A stretch of DNA of 64,000 nucleotides from Thioclava sp. ES.031 (GTDB lineage: Bacteria; Pseudomonadota; Alphaproteobacteria; Rhodobacterales; Rhodobacteraceae). Under the pieces are notes generated by a model. That model did not search any database and was not told the DNA's origin. It saw only the letters and a program-made list of their open reading frames with translations. The translations under genes and the position numbers were made by a program. Below are positions 8,392 through 17,032 of the stretch, one piece after another (positions within the stretch are counted from its first letter, which is position 1; each line of letters starts with the position of its first letter). Location: positions 754,001 through 818,000 of the forward strand of contig NZ_PDJO01000001.1 of assembly GCF_002563775.1 (NCBI RefSeq), in the 5' to 3' direction.

Positions 8392-10628
8392 TGAGAAAAC
8401 AGCGAAATCGCGTTGGCATCAAACTGGCTGTTTTGGCCATTGGCCTTTTGATTGGGCCATTTCGTGAAGCCCTTCCCGCGCAAACCATACCTGGTGCGCG
8501 TGGAGCTCTTTCGACCTCCCAACCACAATTGATAGACCTGAGTCCACTGCTTGAGACTTTGAAGGCGCAAGCCGACCGAGGTGATGCCGCGAGCGAGCCA
8601 GCGATGTCGTTGCACCAATATGCGCGCAAGACGGAAGCTGGCCCATCATCCCTCGCACAGCCTTCGCATTTGCTGCTTCTGCCATTCCAAGCCGATAGGG
8701 CAGTGACCGACCACGTCATGCGCCTTACAGGCGAACGCCAAACTGCCCACCTCACGCTAGATATTCCGGCGCTCAAGCCGGTCGAAGGTGTTCAATTACG
8801 CTATCGTAACAGCATCAATGTGCAATCCAGCCAATCGCGGATCCTGATCAACGTAAACGGAACCCCGCTTCCAGCGGTCGCCCCGGCTGCTTTCGAAGGC
8901 TTCAAGACCATCTCTGTGCCCTCAAACCTCTTGGTTGAAGGCCGCAATACCATTACGGTGCAGGCCAAACAGGCGCATCGGATTTTCTGCGGACCCAAAG
9001 CAAGCTTTCAGATCTGGACTGAGTTCGACCTGGCCCAGAGCGGCGCTATCGTTTCATCTACCAATTTGCCCACTGATGCCAATGGCTTTAGAATGGCTTT
9101 GGCCGCTCAGGTGGGACGCTACGGTCGCGTGACTGTGCGCGCGGCCGGCGAGCCGCCCCAAACGTTTATGCGCTCTATGTCAGAAAAGCTCTCCGCTGCC
9201 AGCGCTGGCACCCAGGCGATCACCCTTGTTACGGAAGGGCTCTACGCCAACGGCGCAGCTACACATCCAATCGCACGGATAACCCTGCGCGACAATCTAC
9301 CCACGCCATTGGAGGTCAGACGCGGCGCTGATGGGGCGGAAGTCTTGATGCTGAATCCCAAAGCCAAAGACGTTCTGTCCGCATTGGATAAGATTTTACC
9401 ACAATCTGCTCCGGTGCCGGACATCGGTAAGTTGATGCCGGGCGTCGCGACAAGCCTAAAGGAACTGCAGTTCACCGATCTCAACGCGTATAATCGGTAT
9501 ACAGAACAGTCTTTGCAATTCCGGCTGCCTAACGACTGGCTTATTCTGTCCTCTGCCAAGGCCACCTTGCGTCTGTCATATGGCTTCGCAGCAGATTTGC
9601 CGCAAGGCGCATTGATGCTGGTGAAAGTTGATGGGGTCACTGTTCGATTGCTGCCCTTGGACACAAACGGCGGCAAGGTGCAGCCCCCACTCGACATCAG
9701 GTTTCCGGCGAATATACTCAAATCGGGGGTTAACAACGTGACCTTTGTCACAATCGCACCTGGTAACCCGCCAGATCGTCCCTGCCCCAAGAGCGACACG
9801 CCCCTCATGACGATCCTCGACGGATCTTCCCTGTTGGTTCCGTCCTCACCGCGCATGAAATTTATCGGCATGAATAGCCTGGTCGCCGCGCTCCGTCCCA
9901 ACCAGCTTGTTGCGAGCGGGTCCGCTGCACTCCAATCGCACATCGAAAAATTGACGACAACACTCGCATCGTCTTTGCGTCCAATCAGTGGCATACCGCC
10001 GATCAGCGATGCACAGTTGAAGATCGTTGCACTCGACAACCTGCAAAACGTCTCGCTCGGAAAGCTTGGCGTACAACCGCGCACCCTTGAAAACGTGTTT
10101 TTTGGTGCGCCTGACACACGAGCCCAAGCGTCGATCGAGAACCCGGATTATGGGTTTTTCAACGCCTCGAAGCTGCTCTTTTCGCTGGAGGCTATCGGCA
10201 AAAAAATTTCCGATCTCGCCCAGCCGGGCGATCCACCTCTCAAGGAGTGGCTTGCAAACCGGCGGGGGAAAGCCGCCCTCGTGCTCACCGACCCCAAACG
10301 TCCGCATAAGCTCTCGCTGATCGTGCCTCCGAATAGCGATGCGGCCCAAATCGCCGATGCGATCGCACGAGCGCGGCTGTCCTCCAACGCGCCACGCGGA
10401 CAATTCTCCCTGCTTACGGAAGACGGGAAGTGGGAGAATTGGCAGGACGCAAGTGCTCCCCCCGTGCTGGAAGAACCCTTGAGCCTTGGGAACTTCAGGG
10501 CTGTAGCGGGGAATTTCGCATCATGGTCGCCGTTGTATTTTGTTCTGTTGCTGTTCGGCCTGACCGTTTTGTCAATCGTTCTGGCCCTGGTATTTGTCAT
10601 CTCAACCAGAGGGAAACGTAAAAAATGA
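8391..10628 (+). CDS. bcsB: Cellulose synthase periplasmic subunit BcsB
   Basis: 745 residues from the ATG at 8391 (a GTG one codon earlier is also possible). A signal peptide is followed by a large periplasmic part with alternating jelly-roll carbohydrate-binding and flavodoxin-like segments typical of BcsB, for example 'LHLTL'-like strands and 'LRLSYGF'. One C-terminal membrane helix ('PLYFVLLLFGLTVLSIVLAL') ends in a basic tail. BcsB is required with BcsA for catalysis and guides the glucan through the periplasm. It overlaps bcsA by one base and bcsZ by four bases, so it is translationally coupled on both sides. Confidence 0.93.
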   Translation: MRKQRNRVGIKLAVLAIGLLIGPFREALPAQTIPGARGALSTSQPQLIDLSPLLETLKAQADRGDAASEPAMSLHQYARKTEAGPSSLAQPSHLLLLPFQADRAVTDHVMRLTGERQTAHLTLDIPALKPVEGVQLRYRNSINVQSSQSRILINVNGTPLPAVAPAAFEGFKTISVPSNLLVEGRNTITVQAKQAHRIFCGPKASFQIWTEFDLAQSGAIVSSTNLPTDANGFRMALAAQVGRYGRVTVRAAGEPPQTFMRSMSEKLSAASAGTQAITLVTEGLYANGAATHPIARITLRDNLPTPLEVRRGADGAEVLMLNPKAKDVLSALDKILPQSAPVPDIGKLMPGVATSLKELQFTDLNAYNRYTEQSLQFRLPNDWLILSSAKATLRLSYGFAADLPQGALMLVKVDGVTVRLLPLDTNGGKVQPPLDIRFPANILKSGVNNVTFVTIAPGNPPDRPCPKSDTPLMTILDGSSLLVPSSPRMKFIGMNSLVAALRPNQLVASGSAALQSHIEKLTTTLASSLRPISGIPPISDAQLKIVALDNLQNVSLGKLGVQPRTLENVFFGAPDTRAQASIENPDYGFFNASKLLFSLEAIGKKISDLAQPGDPPLKEWLANRRGKAALVLTDPKRPHKLSLIVPPNSDAAQIADAIARARLSSNAPRGQFSLLTEDGKWENWQDASAPPVLEEPLSLGNFRAVAGNFASWSPLYFVLLLFGLTVLSIVLALVFVISTRGKRKK

Positions 10629-11734
10629 ATAGAAGGGCAGCTTTGCGCACAGTCGCCAGTGTCGGCCTCTTTCCCCTGCTAGGAAGCACTTCGGCGGTGG
10701 CGCAGTCGATGCCGAACAGCCTCGCGGGCCCAAACCAACCGCTCGCCGAGGCCTGGTCGGCATGGAAAGCTGCCTTTTTGAGCCCTGAGGGCCGTGTCAT
10801 CGACAAGCTGCAGCAAGGGGCTAGCCATTCAGAAAGCCAAGGCTATGGGCTACTCATGGCCGCACTTTTTCACGACAACGCAACCTTTGACGCGATCTAT
10901 CGCTGGACCGAAGCCAACCTTGCGATCCGCAGCGATGCGCTTCTCGCGTGGCGCTGGCTGCCCAATCAAACGGTGAGCGTTGCCGACCGGAACAACGCCA
11001 CCGATGGTGATCTATTCTATGCATGGGCGCTCGTCCTCCACAGTCGGGCAACCGGAATGCTATCCCTGCGACGTCGCGCGACTGCGATCGCCGAGAGTCT
11101 GGTCAAGAACTGTGTTGTTGAGGCCAGGGACGGATCAGGGCGGCTTTTGCTGACACCCGCCGCTGAGGGCTTTGCGCGCAAGAACGCGCAGATCATCAAC
11201 CCGTCCTATTATATGCCGCGCGCGATGCGCGAAATTGCCGCCGCCACTGGTATCAACGCTCTCGCCACATGCGCCTCGGACGGCGAGGCCTTAATGACCG
11301 ACCTGGCCACTCAAGGGCTGATGCCGGATTGGATTGAGGTTGGCACGAGCGGCATGACACCGGCGGTAAACATGTCGGACAAGAATGGATACGAGGCAAT
11401 GCGTGTTGCGCTGTTCCTAATTTGGTCGGGCAATGCGGCACACTTGGCCGTTGCAGATCAAGTGAGAGCCTATTTACAGGCAGAGACCAGCGGCAACCTT
11501 CAGAACGGCGAATACGTGACCGTAATGGACCGAAAGAGCGGTGCGGTTCTTGAGGCAAGCTCAAGTCTTGGCTACGGGGCGCTTGCCGCTTTTTCAGAAT
11601 GCGCCTCGCACTCCCGATTCGGAGCGAAAATTCCGTTCTTTCGAACCGACGAACAACCCTACTATCCTGCGACGCTGCATCTTATGACCCTAATTGCGCA
11701 GATCGTTTCTGCCCCCGAATGTGTACCGATATGA
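10625..11734 (+). CDS. bcsZ: Periplasmic GH8 endo-beta-1,4-glucanase BcsZ
   Basis: 369 residues, starting in an ATGA overlap with bcsB. The signal peptide begins with paired arginines (MNRRAALR) and ends near 'SAVAQS', so Sec or Tat export is possible. The GH8 fold shows the general-acid region 'SHSESQGYGLLMA' with Glu70, and 'NATDGDLFYAW' with Asp127/Asp129. The family cleaves beta-1,4-glucan, and in cellulose operons trims or releases mis-packed chains. The length matches E. coli BcsZ (about 368). Confidence 0.92.
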   Translation: MNRRAALRTVASVGLFPLLGSTSAVAQSMPNSLAGPNQPLAEAWSAWKAAFLSPEGRVIDKLQQGASHSESQGYGLLMAALFHDNATFDAIYRWTEANLAIRSDALLAWRWLPNQTVSVADRNNATDGDLFYAWALVLHSRATGMLSLRRRATAIAESLVKNCVVEARDGSGRLLLTPAAEGFARKNAQIINPSYYMPRAMREIAAATGINALATCASDGEALMTDLATQGLMPDWIEVGTSGMTPAVNMSDKNGYEAMRVALFLIWSGNAAHLAVADQVRAYLQAETSGNLQNGEYVTVMDRKSGAVLEASSSLGYGALAAFSECASHSRFGAKIPFFRTDEQPYYPATLHLMTLIAQIVSAPECVPI

Positions 11735-13155
11735 AATATCTCCCTCGCGCTTTTCGGCCCGCGACTCTCTCTATGACCTTTGCGGCAGCATTGCTCTTAC
11801 ATGTTCAAGCCGACGCACAAAACGCTCCAAGTGCTGAAGACCTGCGTGCATTGCGCTTCTACATTGAGAACAATGATGAAGCCGCTGTGAAGGCTGAAGC
11901 CCGCCAACTGAAATTAAAATTCCCGAATTGGACACCGCCTTCCAATTTGGCAGATCTCTCGCAGATTGAACCGACAACAGAGATTTCCGATATCTATACG
12001 CTCATTTCACGCGGTGATATCGATGGCGCGCGCAAGCTCGTCCAGCAAGTCTCCGAGAAATATCCGACGTGGAAAGTTCCTGCGGAAATGCAGAACCAAC
12101 TTGATCTAGCAGAAAGTCAAGCGAAATTTGATCGCGCCATCAGCGCAGAAGATACCGCGGCGGCGATCAACATTGCATCTCGGTCCCCTGTATTGATGAG
12201 CTGCAACAGGATCAATAATATCTGGCAGCTTGCCAAGCTGCAAATCAGCAATGACAACGCACGCGGCGCACTGGCTGCCTATCGCCAGATCGTCGGCACA
12301 TGCACAAATACGCCAGACATCATCGCGACGATTGAGAAAGCCGAGAAAGTAACGACCAACCAACAGCTTATCGGCTTGGTCGATCTTGCAAGACAGAGGT
12401 TCCCGTCCCAAGCGACAACCTTCAGGGGCTTGCAAGAGCGCCTGCTCAAGGGGCGCGGCACCCAAGCGACAAGCCCCAAAGCGGCTGGCGCCGAAGCCAA
12501 GCCGAGCAGTCCCGCAAAGCTGACCACACCAAAGCCTGCTACCCAGGTCACCACTGCAACGGCTCCAAAGCGCACTCGCTTACCGTTGCACGGAGATCGG
12601 CGGCTGAACGCCACGCGGGCAGCCGCGAAAGCAGGAAACAACCACGCATGCCTGGCGAATTCTGCCAACCCGCGCTCGATCGATATCGCCTATGAGCGGG
12701 CCTGGTGCGCTTATAATCTTGAGCGGCCGCTTGAAGCCATGGCTTATTTCTTAGCCGCATCGCAAAGCGGGCTGAGTGGCGATGCTATCCGCGACGCCAA
12801 ATTCGGCCTAGCGCTGTCTTACCTCAAGCTGGACATGACGGAGGAAGCCGCACGCATCGCGGCCCAGACCTCTTATACCCCGTCACAACGTCGCCAAGTG
12901 GAAGCCATAATTCTAAACCAGCGCGGTATTCAGGCTTATGATCGCAAGGAGTACCAGCACGCAATTGATTATTTCGATGCGCTAGAAGAGATGGAAAATG
13001 GTTTATCGCGCGATCTCGCCCTTTTGCGCGGCTATGCTTATCTTAACATCGGCGACACCACCGCCGCACGCAAGCAATTCGAGACGCTCAATGATGTGCT
13101 ATCAACCACAGATACGCGCAAGGCGTTGCGCATACTATACTCTCAGGCCCCGTGA
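11731..13155 (+). CDS. Periplasmic TPR protein of the cellulose operon (BcsK-like)
   Basis: 474 residues from the ATG at 11731, which overlaps the bcsZ stop (ATGA); an earlier in-frame start inside bcsZ is unlikely. A signal peptide ends near 'HVQADAQN'. The rest is helical with several tetratricopeptide-type repeats, clearest at the C-terminus ('AIDYFDALEEM', 'GYAYLNIGDTTAARKQF'), and a low-complexity Ala/Pro/Lys/Thr linker near 260-300. There is no outer-membrane beta-barrel, so it is not a full BcsC. Alphaproteobacterial operons carry TPR proteins sometimes named BcsK in this position, and it probably plays the scaffold part of the BcsC TPR region. The exact family name is uncertain. Confidence 0.75.
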   Translation: MKYLPRAFRPATLSMTFAAALLLHVQADAQNAPSAEDLRALRFYIENNDEAAVKAEARQLKLKFPNWTPPSNLADLSQIEPTTEISDIYTLISRGDIDGARKLVQQVSEKYPTWKVPAEMQNQLDLAESQAKFDRAISAEDTAAAINIASRSPVLMSCNRINNIWQLAKLQISNDNARGALAAYRQIVGTCTNTPDIIATIEKAEKVTTNQQLIGLVDLARQRFPSQATTFRGLQERLLKGRGTQATSPKAAGAEAKPSSPAKLTTPKPATQVTTATAPKRTRLPLHGDRRLNATRAAAKAGNNHACLANSANPRSIDIAYERAWCAYNLERPLEAMAYFLAASQSGLSGDAIRDAKFGLALSYLKLDMTEEAARIAAQTSYTPSQRRQVEAIILNQRGIQAYDRKEYQHAIDYFDALEEMENGLSRDLALLRGYAYLNIGDTTAARKQFETLNDVLSTTDTRKALRILYSQAP

Positions 13156-13446
13156 CGAGCAGATCGGGAGAGCCTGATTTTCGCAGTTTTTCCCTGACGC
13201 GCCCCTAAACCGATCGGGAAACGCCGCCCCTTGGCTGTCTCGCGCGCGCAGCGCTCTACCCGAAGAAAATTGACGGTCAAGATGAAAATCAACGTATTAA
13301 CAAGCTCAACGATGATCAGAAAAGGCGTTTAAATATACTGCATCGCCCCCAAAATGGAAAGGCGCGCTAGTTGGCGGCGCGTCTTCAATTCCTCTAGAAA
13401 CCTGTTTATTTTCAGGAAGCCGCTTGGGTTCGACGAGCGCCAATTA

Positions 13447-13758
13447 TCATGCCCTGACCTGTTCAGGCTGTCGTAGAAGGTTATCAGTGGCAGGACAAAA
13501 AAACTGTGCGCTACGATTATCTGATGTCTTGGGGTTCGAAGGCATGACCATGTAATCAGAACAATATTTCTCTGATGCCTCCCGCAGCGCACGCGCCATT
13601 TTGAGATACCCGCCATAGCCTTTTTTGCTGTGCATCAACTCATACCAGTCCGCGACCGGAGCTGCCAGCTTGAGCGGCATCTTGTCCGACCAGATCCCTG
13701 TGCGAATCTGGATTATGCCACCTTCTAGATACTCAATTTCGATGTGGTCTGCGGCCAT
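13447..13758 (-). CDS. Small hypothetical protein, 103 aa
   Basis: The ATG at 13758 has a good ribosome binding site (GGAG, six bases before the start). The protein is soluble and mixed in charge, with a tyrosine-rich middle ('WYELMHSKKGYGGYLKMA'). I do not recognise it. It points toward the end of the cellulose operon and is flanked on the upstream side by the IS3 element, so its promoter region (13759-13967) is short and AT-rich. Confidence 0.5.
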   Translation of the reverse strand: MAADHIEIEYLEGGIIQIRTGIWSDKMPLKLAAPVADWYELMHSKKGYGGYLKMARALREASEKYCSDYMVMPSNPKTSDNRSAQFFCPATDNLLRQPEQVRA

Positions 13759-14047
13759 GAAAATCTCCGCCTGTATATAATAAGAGCCAGCGGGGCGCGC
13801 GACGCAACCGGGGCCATTTGAAAATAAATAGAAAAAAATTTTATCGCTAACCCGACTTTCGTAGCAATGAAACGGGCCACCAGTTATTGCGGATTTCCTG
13901 ACCTTGTGTTCATATAACGTTGAGTTGATCTACGCTCGCGTAATGTCATGAGGCGCATTGGGAGATTTGAGCTACCCCCTGAAATTCGGACACTGACATA
14001 AGCTACGATTTGCAGTCTGCTGATCTTCGACGAGAAGGAGATCAGAG

Positions 14048-14341
14048 ATGTCGAAACGCAAGCAGCACGCGCCCGAGTTCAAGGCAAAGGTCGCGCTGGA
14101 AGCCCTGAAGGGTGAAGAGACAGCGGCCGAGCTGGCGAGCCGGTTCGGGGTGCATCCAACGATGATCCATCAATGGAAGCGGGCCTTGCTCGAAGGCGCG
14201 TCGGGCGTGTTCGAGCGCGGGGGCCGAAGGAAGCCCGAGATCGACGAGGAGCAGGTGAAGGAGCTCCACGCCAAGATCGGGGAGCTGGCGGTGGCCAACT
14301 CTTTTTTGGAACGAAAGCTGAAGCCTTGGGGCGGGAAGTGA
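14048..14341 (+). CDS. IS3-family transposase OrfA
   Basis: 97 residues with an N-terminal helix-turn-helix ('FKAKVALEALKGEETAAELASRFG' region) and a C-terminal leucine-zipper-like helix ('EQVKELHAKIGELAVANSFLERKL'). It binds the terminal repeats. A clear ribosome binding site (GAAGGAG) precedes the ATG. A slippery T TTT TTG heptamer at 14302-14308 in its own frame should let a fraction of ribosomes shift -1 into orfB to make the OrfAB fusion. Confidence 0.88.
   Translation: MSKRKQHAPEFKAKVALEALKGEETAAELASRFGVHPTMIHQWKRALLEGASGVFERGGRRKPEIDEEQVKELHAKIGELAVANSFLERKLKPWGGK
14302..14308 (+). promoter_or_regulatory. Programmed -1 frameshift heptamer of the IS3 element
   Basis: T TTT TTG read in the orfA frame. 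After slipping, decoding continues 'FFGTKAEALG' in the orfB frame without a stop. This is the standard IS3-family layout. Confidence 0.75.
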
Positions 14342-14349
14342 GGCGTGGC

Positions 14350-15201
14350 ATGATCGAGCCGAACCATTCGGATCTGTCGATTGGGCAGCAGTGCAAGCTG
14401 CTGTCGATCGCACGCTCATCCTATTACTACGAGCCGAAGGGCGAAACCGAACAGAACCTCGGCCTGATGCGGCAGATCGACGAGCAGTTCCTGGAGACCC
14501 CGTTCTTCGGTGTCCGCCAGATGACCTGGCACCTGCGTAACGACGGCCACCTGGTGAACGAGAAGCGGATACGGCGACTGATGCGCCTGATGGGGCTCAT
14601 GCCGATTTACCAGAAACCCAACACAAGCAGGCCGGCGAAGGGGCACAAGACCTATCCCTACCTGCTGCGAGGTCTGCGGGTGGATCGCCCGAACCAGGTC
14701 TGGTGCTCGGATATCACCTACCTGCCCATGCGGCGCGGGTTCCTCTACCTCGTGGCGATCATGGACTGGCACACCCGCAAGGTTCTGTCTTGGCGGATCT
14801 CGAACACCCTGGAGGCCGACTTCTGTGTCGAGGCGCTGAACGAAGCCATCCACAAGTTCGGCCCGCCCGAGATAATGAATACGGATCAGGGTTCTCAGTT
14901 CACGTCCTTCGCTTGGACGGATCGGCTCCGCCGGTCGGGCGTGCGCATCTCGATGGATGGGAAAGGCCGATTCCTCGACAACATCTTCATCGAGCGGCTG
15001 TGGCGAACCCTGAAATACGAATGCGTCTACCTGCATGCCTGGGAGACAGGATCGGAGACAAAGGCGGCGATCCGGAAATGGATGACCTTCTACAGCCACC
15101 AGCGCCCGCACTCAGCCCTCGGCGGCAAGCCACCGGCGCTGGTCTATGGCCAGAGAAATGATATCAACCAACCCGGTCAGCAGATGCAACGAGTAGCTTA
15201 A
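14350..15201 (+). CDS. IS3-family transposase OrfB (DDE integrase)
   Basis: 283 residues from the ATG at 14350; in vivo it is probably made as an OrfAB fusion entered from 14302. The HTH_21 region ('FGVRQMTWHLRN', 'VNEKRIRRLMRLMGL') is followed by an rve-type catalytic core with the three acidic residues in 'WCSDITYLP', 'NTDQGSQF' and 'IFIERLWRTLKYE'. All look intact, so the element may be active. Confidence 0.9.
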   Translation: MIEPNHSDLSIGQQCKLLSIARSSYYYEPKGETEQNLGLMRQIDEQFLETPFFGVRQMTWHLRNDGHLVNEKRIRRLMRLMGLMPIYQKPNTSRPAKGHKTYPYLLRGLRVDRPNQVWCSDITYLPMRRGFLYLVAIMDWHTRKVLSWRISNTLEADFCVEALNEAIHKFGPPEIMNTDQGSQFTSFAWTDRLRRSGVRISMDGKGRFLDNIFIERLWRTLKYECVYLHAWETGSETKAAIRKWMTFYSHQRPHSALGGKPPALVYGQRNDINQPGQQMQRVA

Positions 15202-15237
15202 TTTACGCCAGATCCTGTCCAAGAGATGGGGAGTAGC

Positions 15238-16017
15238 TCAGGAGTGAAGATGAGACAGAAACCCGGAACAGCGAAGCCGACGGCGGAGTCGATGGTGAAG
15301 GACATCCGCCGGCGCACGCGTGGTCTCCTCTTCGGAATGGGCGTCCTGCATCGAATTCACGATCAGGCCCACCAGAAGGTTCACCACTGCGAAGGTCGTG
15401 ACCATGATGAAGGGCACGAAGAAGGCCCAGGCCAGAGGGTGGGTTTCCATCACTGGGCGCACAATGCCCATCGACCAGCTCTCGAGCGTCATGATCTGGA
15501 ACAGCGAATAGGCTGATTGTCCCAGCGAGCCGAACCACTGCGGGAAACTCGCGCCGAACAATTTCGTCGCCATCACGCTCGCGATGTAGAAGATGATGCC
15601 CATCAATAGGAACACGCTGCCCATGCCCGGCAAGGCGCTGATCAGTCCTTCGACCACCCGGCGCAGGCGTGGCGCGACCGAAATGATGCGCAAGAGCCTC
15701 AGCACGCGCAGCGCCCGCAGCACGCTGAAGACCTGCGCGCCGGGCAGAAGCGATACACCGACGATGGTGAAATCGAACAGGTTCCAGCCGGAGCGGAAGA
15801 AAGCTAGCCGATGCACCACGAGCTTAAGTCCAATCTCGATCACGAAAACCGACAGGCATAGCATATCGAGCAGCCGGATCAGATCGCCAGCCAAGGCTAT
15901 CGCGCGCTCCGACGTCTCCAGTCCTAGAAGCAATGCGTTGAACAGGATCACGGCCGTGATCGTGTTCCTGAAAGCTGATGTGTCGAGCGCCATCGCGATC
16001 CGGTCGCGCAAAGTCAT
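15238..16017 (-). CDS. NaChBac-type voltage-gated sodium channel, C-terminus replaced by IS end
   Basis: 259 residues; the ATG at 16017 has a strong ribosome binding site (GAGGGGGA). The fold is six helices. S4 carries regularly spaced arginines ('VLRALRVLRLLRIISVAPRLRR'), and the pore shows the bacterial sodium selectivity filter 'TLESWSMG'. S6 ends near 'VNLLVGLIVNSMQDAH'. Bacterial Nav channels normally continue into a C-terminal coiled coil that holds the tetramer. Here the tail after 'DAHSEEE' is Arg/Ser-rich with no heptads, and the TGA stop (complement of 15238-15240) is the first three bases of the IS3 right end. The channel is therefore probably truncated, though the pore is complete and could still assemble. 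Confidence 0.85.
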   Translation of the reverse strand: MTLRDRIAMALDTSAFRNTITAVILFNALLLGLETSERAIALAGDLIRLLDMLCLSVFVIEIGLKLVVHRLAFFRSGWNLFDFTIVGVSLLPGAQVFSVLRALRVLRLLRIISVAPRLRRVVEGLISALPGMGSVFLLMGIIFYIASVMATKLFGASFPQWFGSLGQSAYSLFQIMTLESWSMGIVRPVMETHPLAWAFFVPFIMVTTFAVVNLLVGLIVNSMQDAHSEEETTRAPADVLHHRLRRRLRCSGFLSHLHS

Positions 16018-16552
16018 ACGGTCCCCCTCTTATTGGCGGGAGGGATATGGTTCTTGGACGGGGGTTGCGCAACCTTACCCTTCAGCAATGAGTGCCTTGG
16101 AAAAATCGTTGCGCACCGTGCCGTGTCCTACTTCAGCGAATGTGATCGGACCAAGCAGACGGTGCGAGTGGCGTGGTCGCGCTGGAGGGGGACGAGGGCC
16201 AAGTTGCTGTCAGGTTGGCCGATGTCGGACCCACAGTCTAGGGAGGCAAGCTGTGCCCCTGCGCTTACGTTCCAGCACGTGTTGCGTCGAGAACTTCTGC
16301 GAGATTGGCAATGCAGCCGCCATGCGTCATGCGTAAGGTTACCTCTTCCGAGGTGTGAGGCGCGCAATCACTCAGTGCGCTTCTTCATCTTCCGGGCCTG
16401 CATCGCAGCCACCACCCTCGAAGTAGGCACCGCCGGAGATCGGTTGGCTCTTGAGTCATTGCACTTCTTCCTCGGTGAGGTCACCAAAATCAGCCGCGAG
16501 ACGCTAGTAGTCGCGAGCGCGTTCAAGCATCACCAAAAGGCCTCACCACAAG
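16018..16552. other. Region without intact gene between channel and IS200/IS605 element
   Basis: No supported complete gene. It holds the channel promoter and the minus-strand degraded frame at 16372-16539. There is no trace of the missing N-terminal part of the AsmA gene found on the other side of the IS element. Confidence 0.5.
16372..16539 (-). pseudogene. Degraded coding remnant of unknown identity
   Basis: Read on the minus strand, a protein-like frame runs 'LERARDY-stop-RLAADFGDLTEEEVQ-stop-LKSQPISGGAYFEGGGC...EDEEAH-stop'. It is acidic and gene-like in composition, but broken by a TAG and a TGA. I do not recognise the parent family. The remnant abuts the left end of the IS200/IS605 element. 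Confidence 0.4.
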
Positions 16553-16580
16553 CCCCTTCCAACCTACGGGATTGGTGGGG
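16553..16580. repeat. Left-end hairpin of the IS200/IS605 element
   Basis: CCCC-TT-CCAA-(9-base loop)-TTGG-T-GGGG. The same 28 bases occur at 18297-18324 with one difference (G versus A in the loop). Such subterminal palindromes are bound by TnpA Y1 transposases. Confidence 0.75.
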
Positions 16581-16601
16581 AAGACCTTCGGGCTGGTGAG
16601 G

Positions 16602-17006
16602 TCAGTCCGGTCGCTCCTGCGAGCGGATGTATTCCTTGATCGTTTCCAGCGGGGCGCCGCCGCAACTGCTGACGAAGTAGCTCGGCGACCACAGGGCGCC
16701 GCCAAGGCGCTTCAGGCTCGGGAAGTCCCTCCGGAGCCGCCGCGACGTTGTGGTCTTCACCGCATTTGCAAAATCGGCGACCGCCTCGGCGGGCGGCAAC
16801 GAGAACAGGATATGGATGTGATCGGCCTCCGCGCTGAACTCCTCCAGCGACCCGCCGCGAACATCGCAGCGCTCCCGGATCGCAGTCTCTGCCGCCCGCA
16901 GCATTTCGGATGTCAGCACCTCCCGGCGCTGTTTCGTCACCAGAACCATATGGTAGTGGATGCTAAAAATGCAATTATTTGTATGTCTGTAGTATTGATA
17001 TGTCAT
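16602..17006 (-). CDS. tnpA: Y1 HUH transposase TnpA (IS200/IS605)
   Basis: 134 residues from the ATG at 17006; an upstream in-frame start at 17042 would reach into the tnpB start. The HUH motif is 'HIHILFS' and the catalytic tyrosine lies in 'SPSYFVSSCGG'; 'TKQRREVL' and 'IKEYIRSQ' are further family marks. It cuts and rejoins single-stranded DNA at the hairpin ends. It is divergent from tnpB with 26 bases between the starts. It looks intact. Confidence 0.9.
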   Translation of the reverse strand: MTYQYYRHTNNCIFSIHYHMVLVTKQRREVLTSEMLRAAETAIRERCDVRGGSLEEFSAEADHIHILFSLPPAEAVADFANAVKTTTSRRLRRDFPSLKRLGGALWSPSYFVSSCGGAPLETIKEYIRSQERPD

Positions 17007-17032
17007 TTGGGAACCAATATAATAATTAGACC

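Larger units (their letters stand above)
13968..15240 (+). mobile_element. IS3-family insertion sequence, complete
   Basis: About 1.27 kb. The left end begins TGAGCTACCCCC... and the right end, read inward from 15240, begins TGAGCTACTCCCC...; both also share GGACA about 20 bases in. These are imperfect terminal inverted repeats. Inside are orfA and orfB in a -1 frame relation. The flanks (ATT on the left, GGA on the right) show no target duplication, so the two sides of the element may not have been neighbours at the time of insertion. The right end cuts into the sodium channel gene. Confidence 0.85.

Noticed and set aside
13274..13284. TTGACGGTCAA as an FNR box after the cellulose operon
   Set aside because: The two halves are one base apart instead of four, and no gene start lies downstream at a suitable distance.
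16033..16599. 188-codon plus-strand open frame left of the IS200/IS605 element as the AsmA N-terminus
   Set aside because: It has no membrane anchor and no AsmA-like strand pattern, and it runs into the hairpin only by chance.
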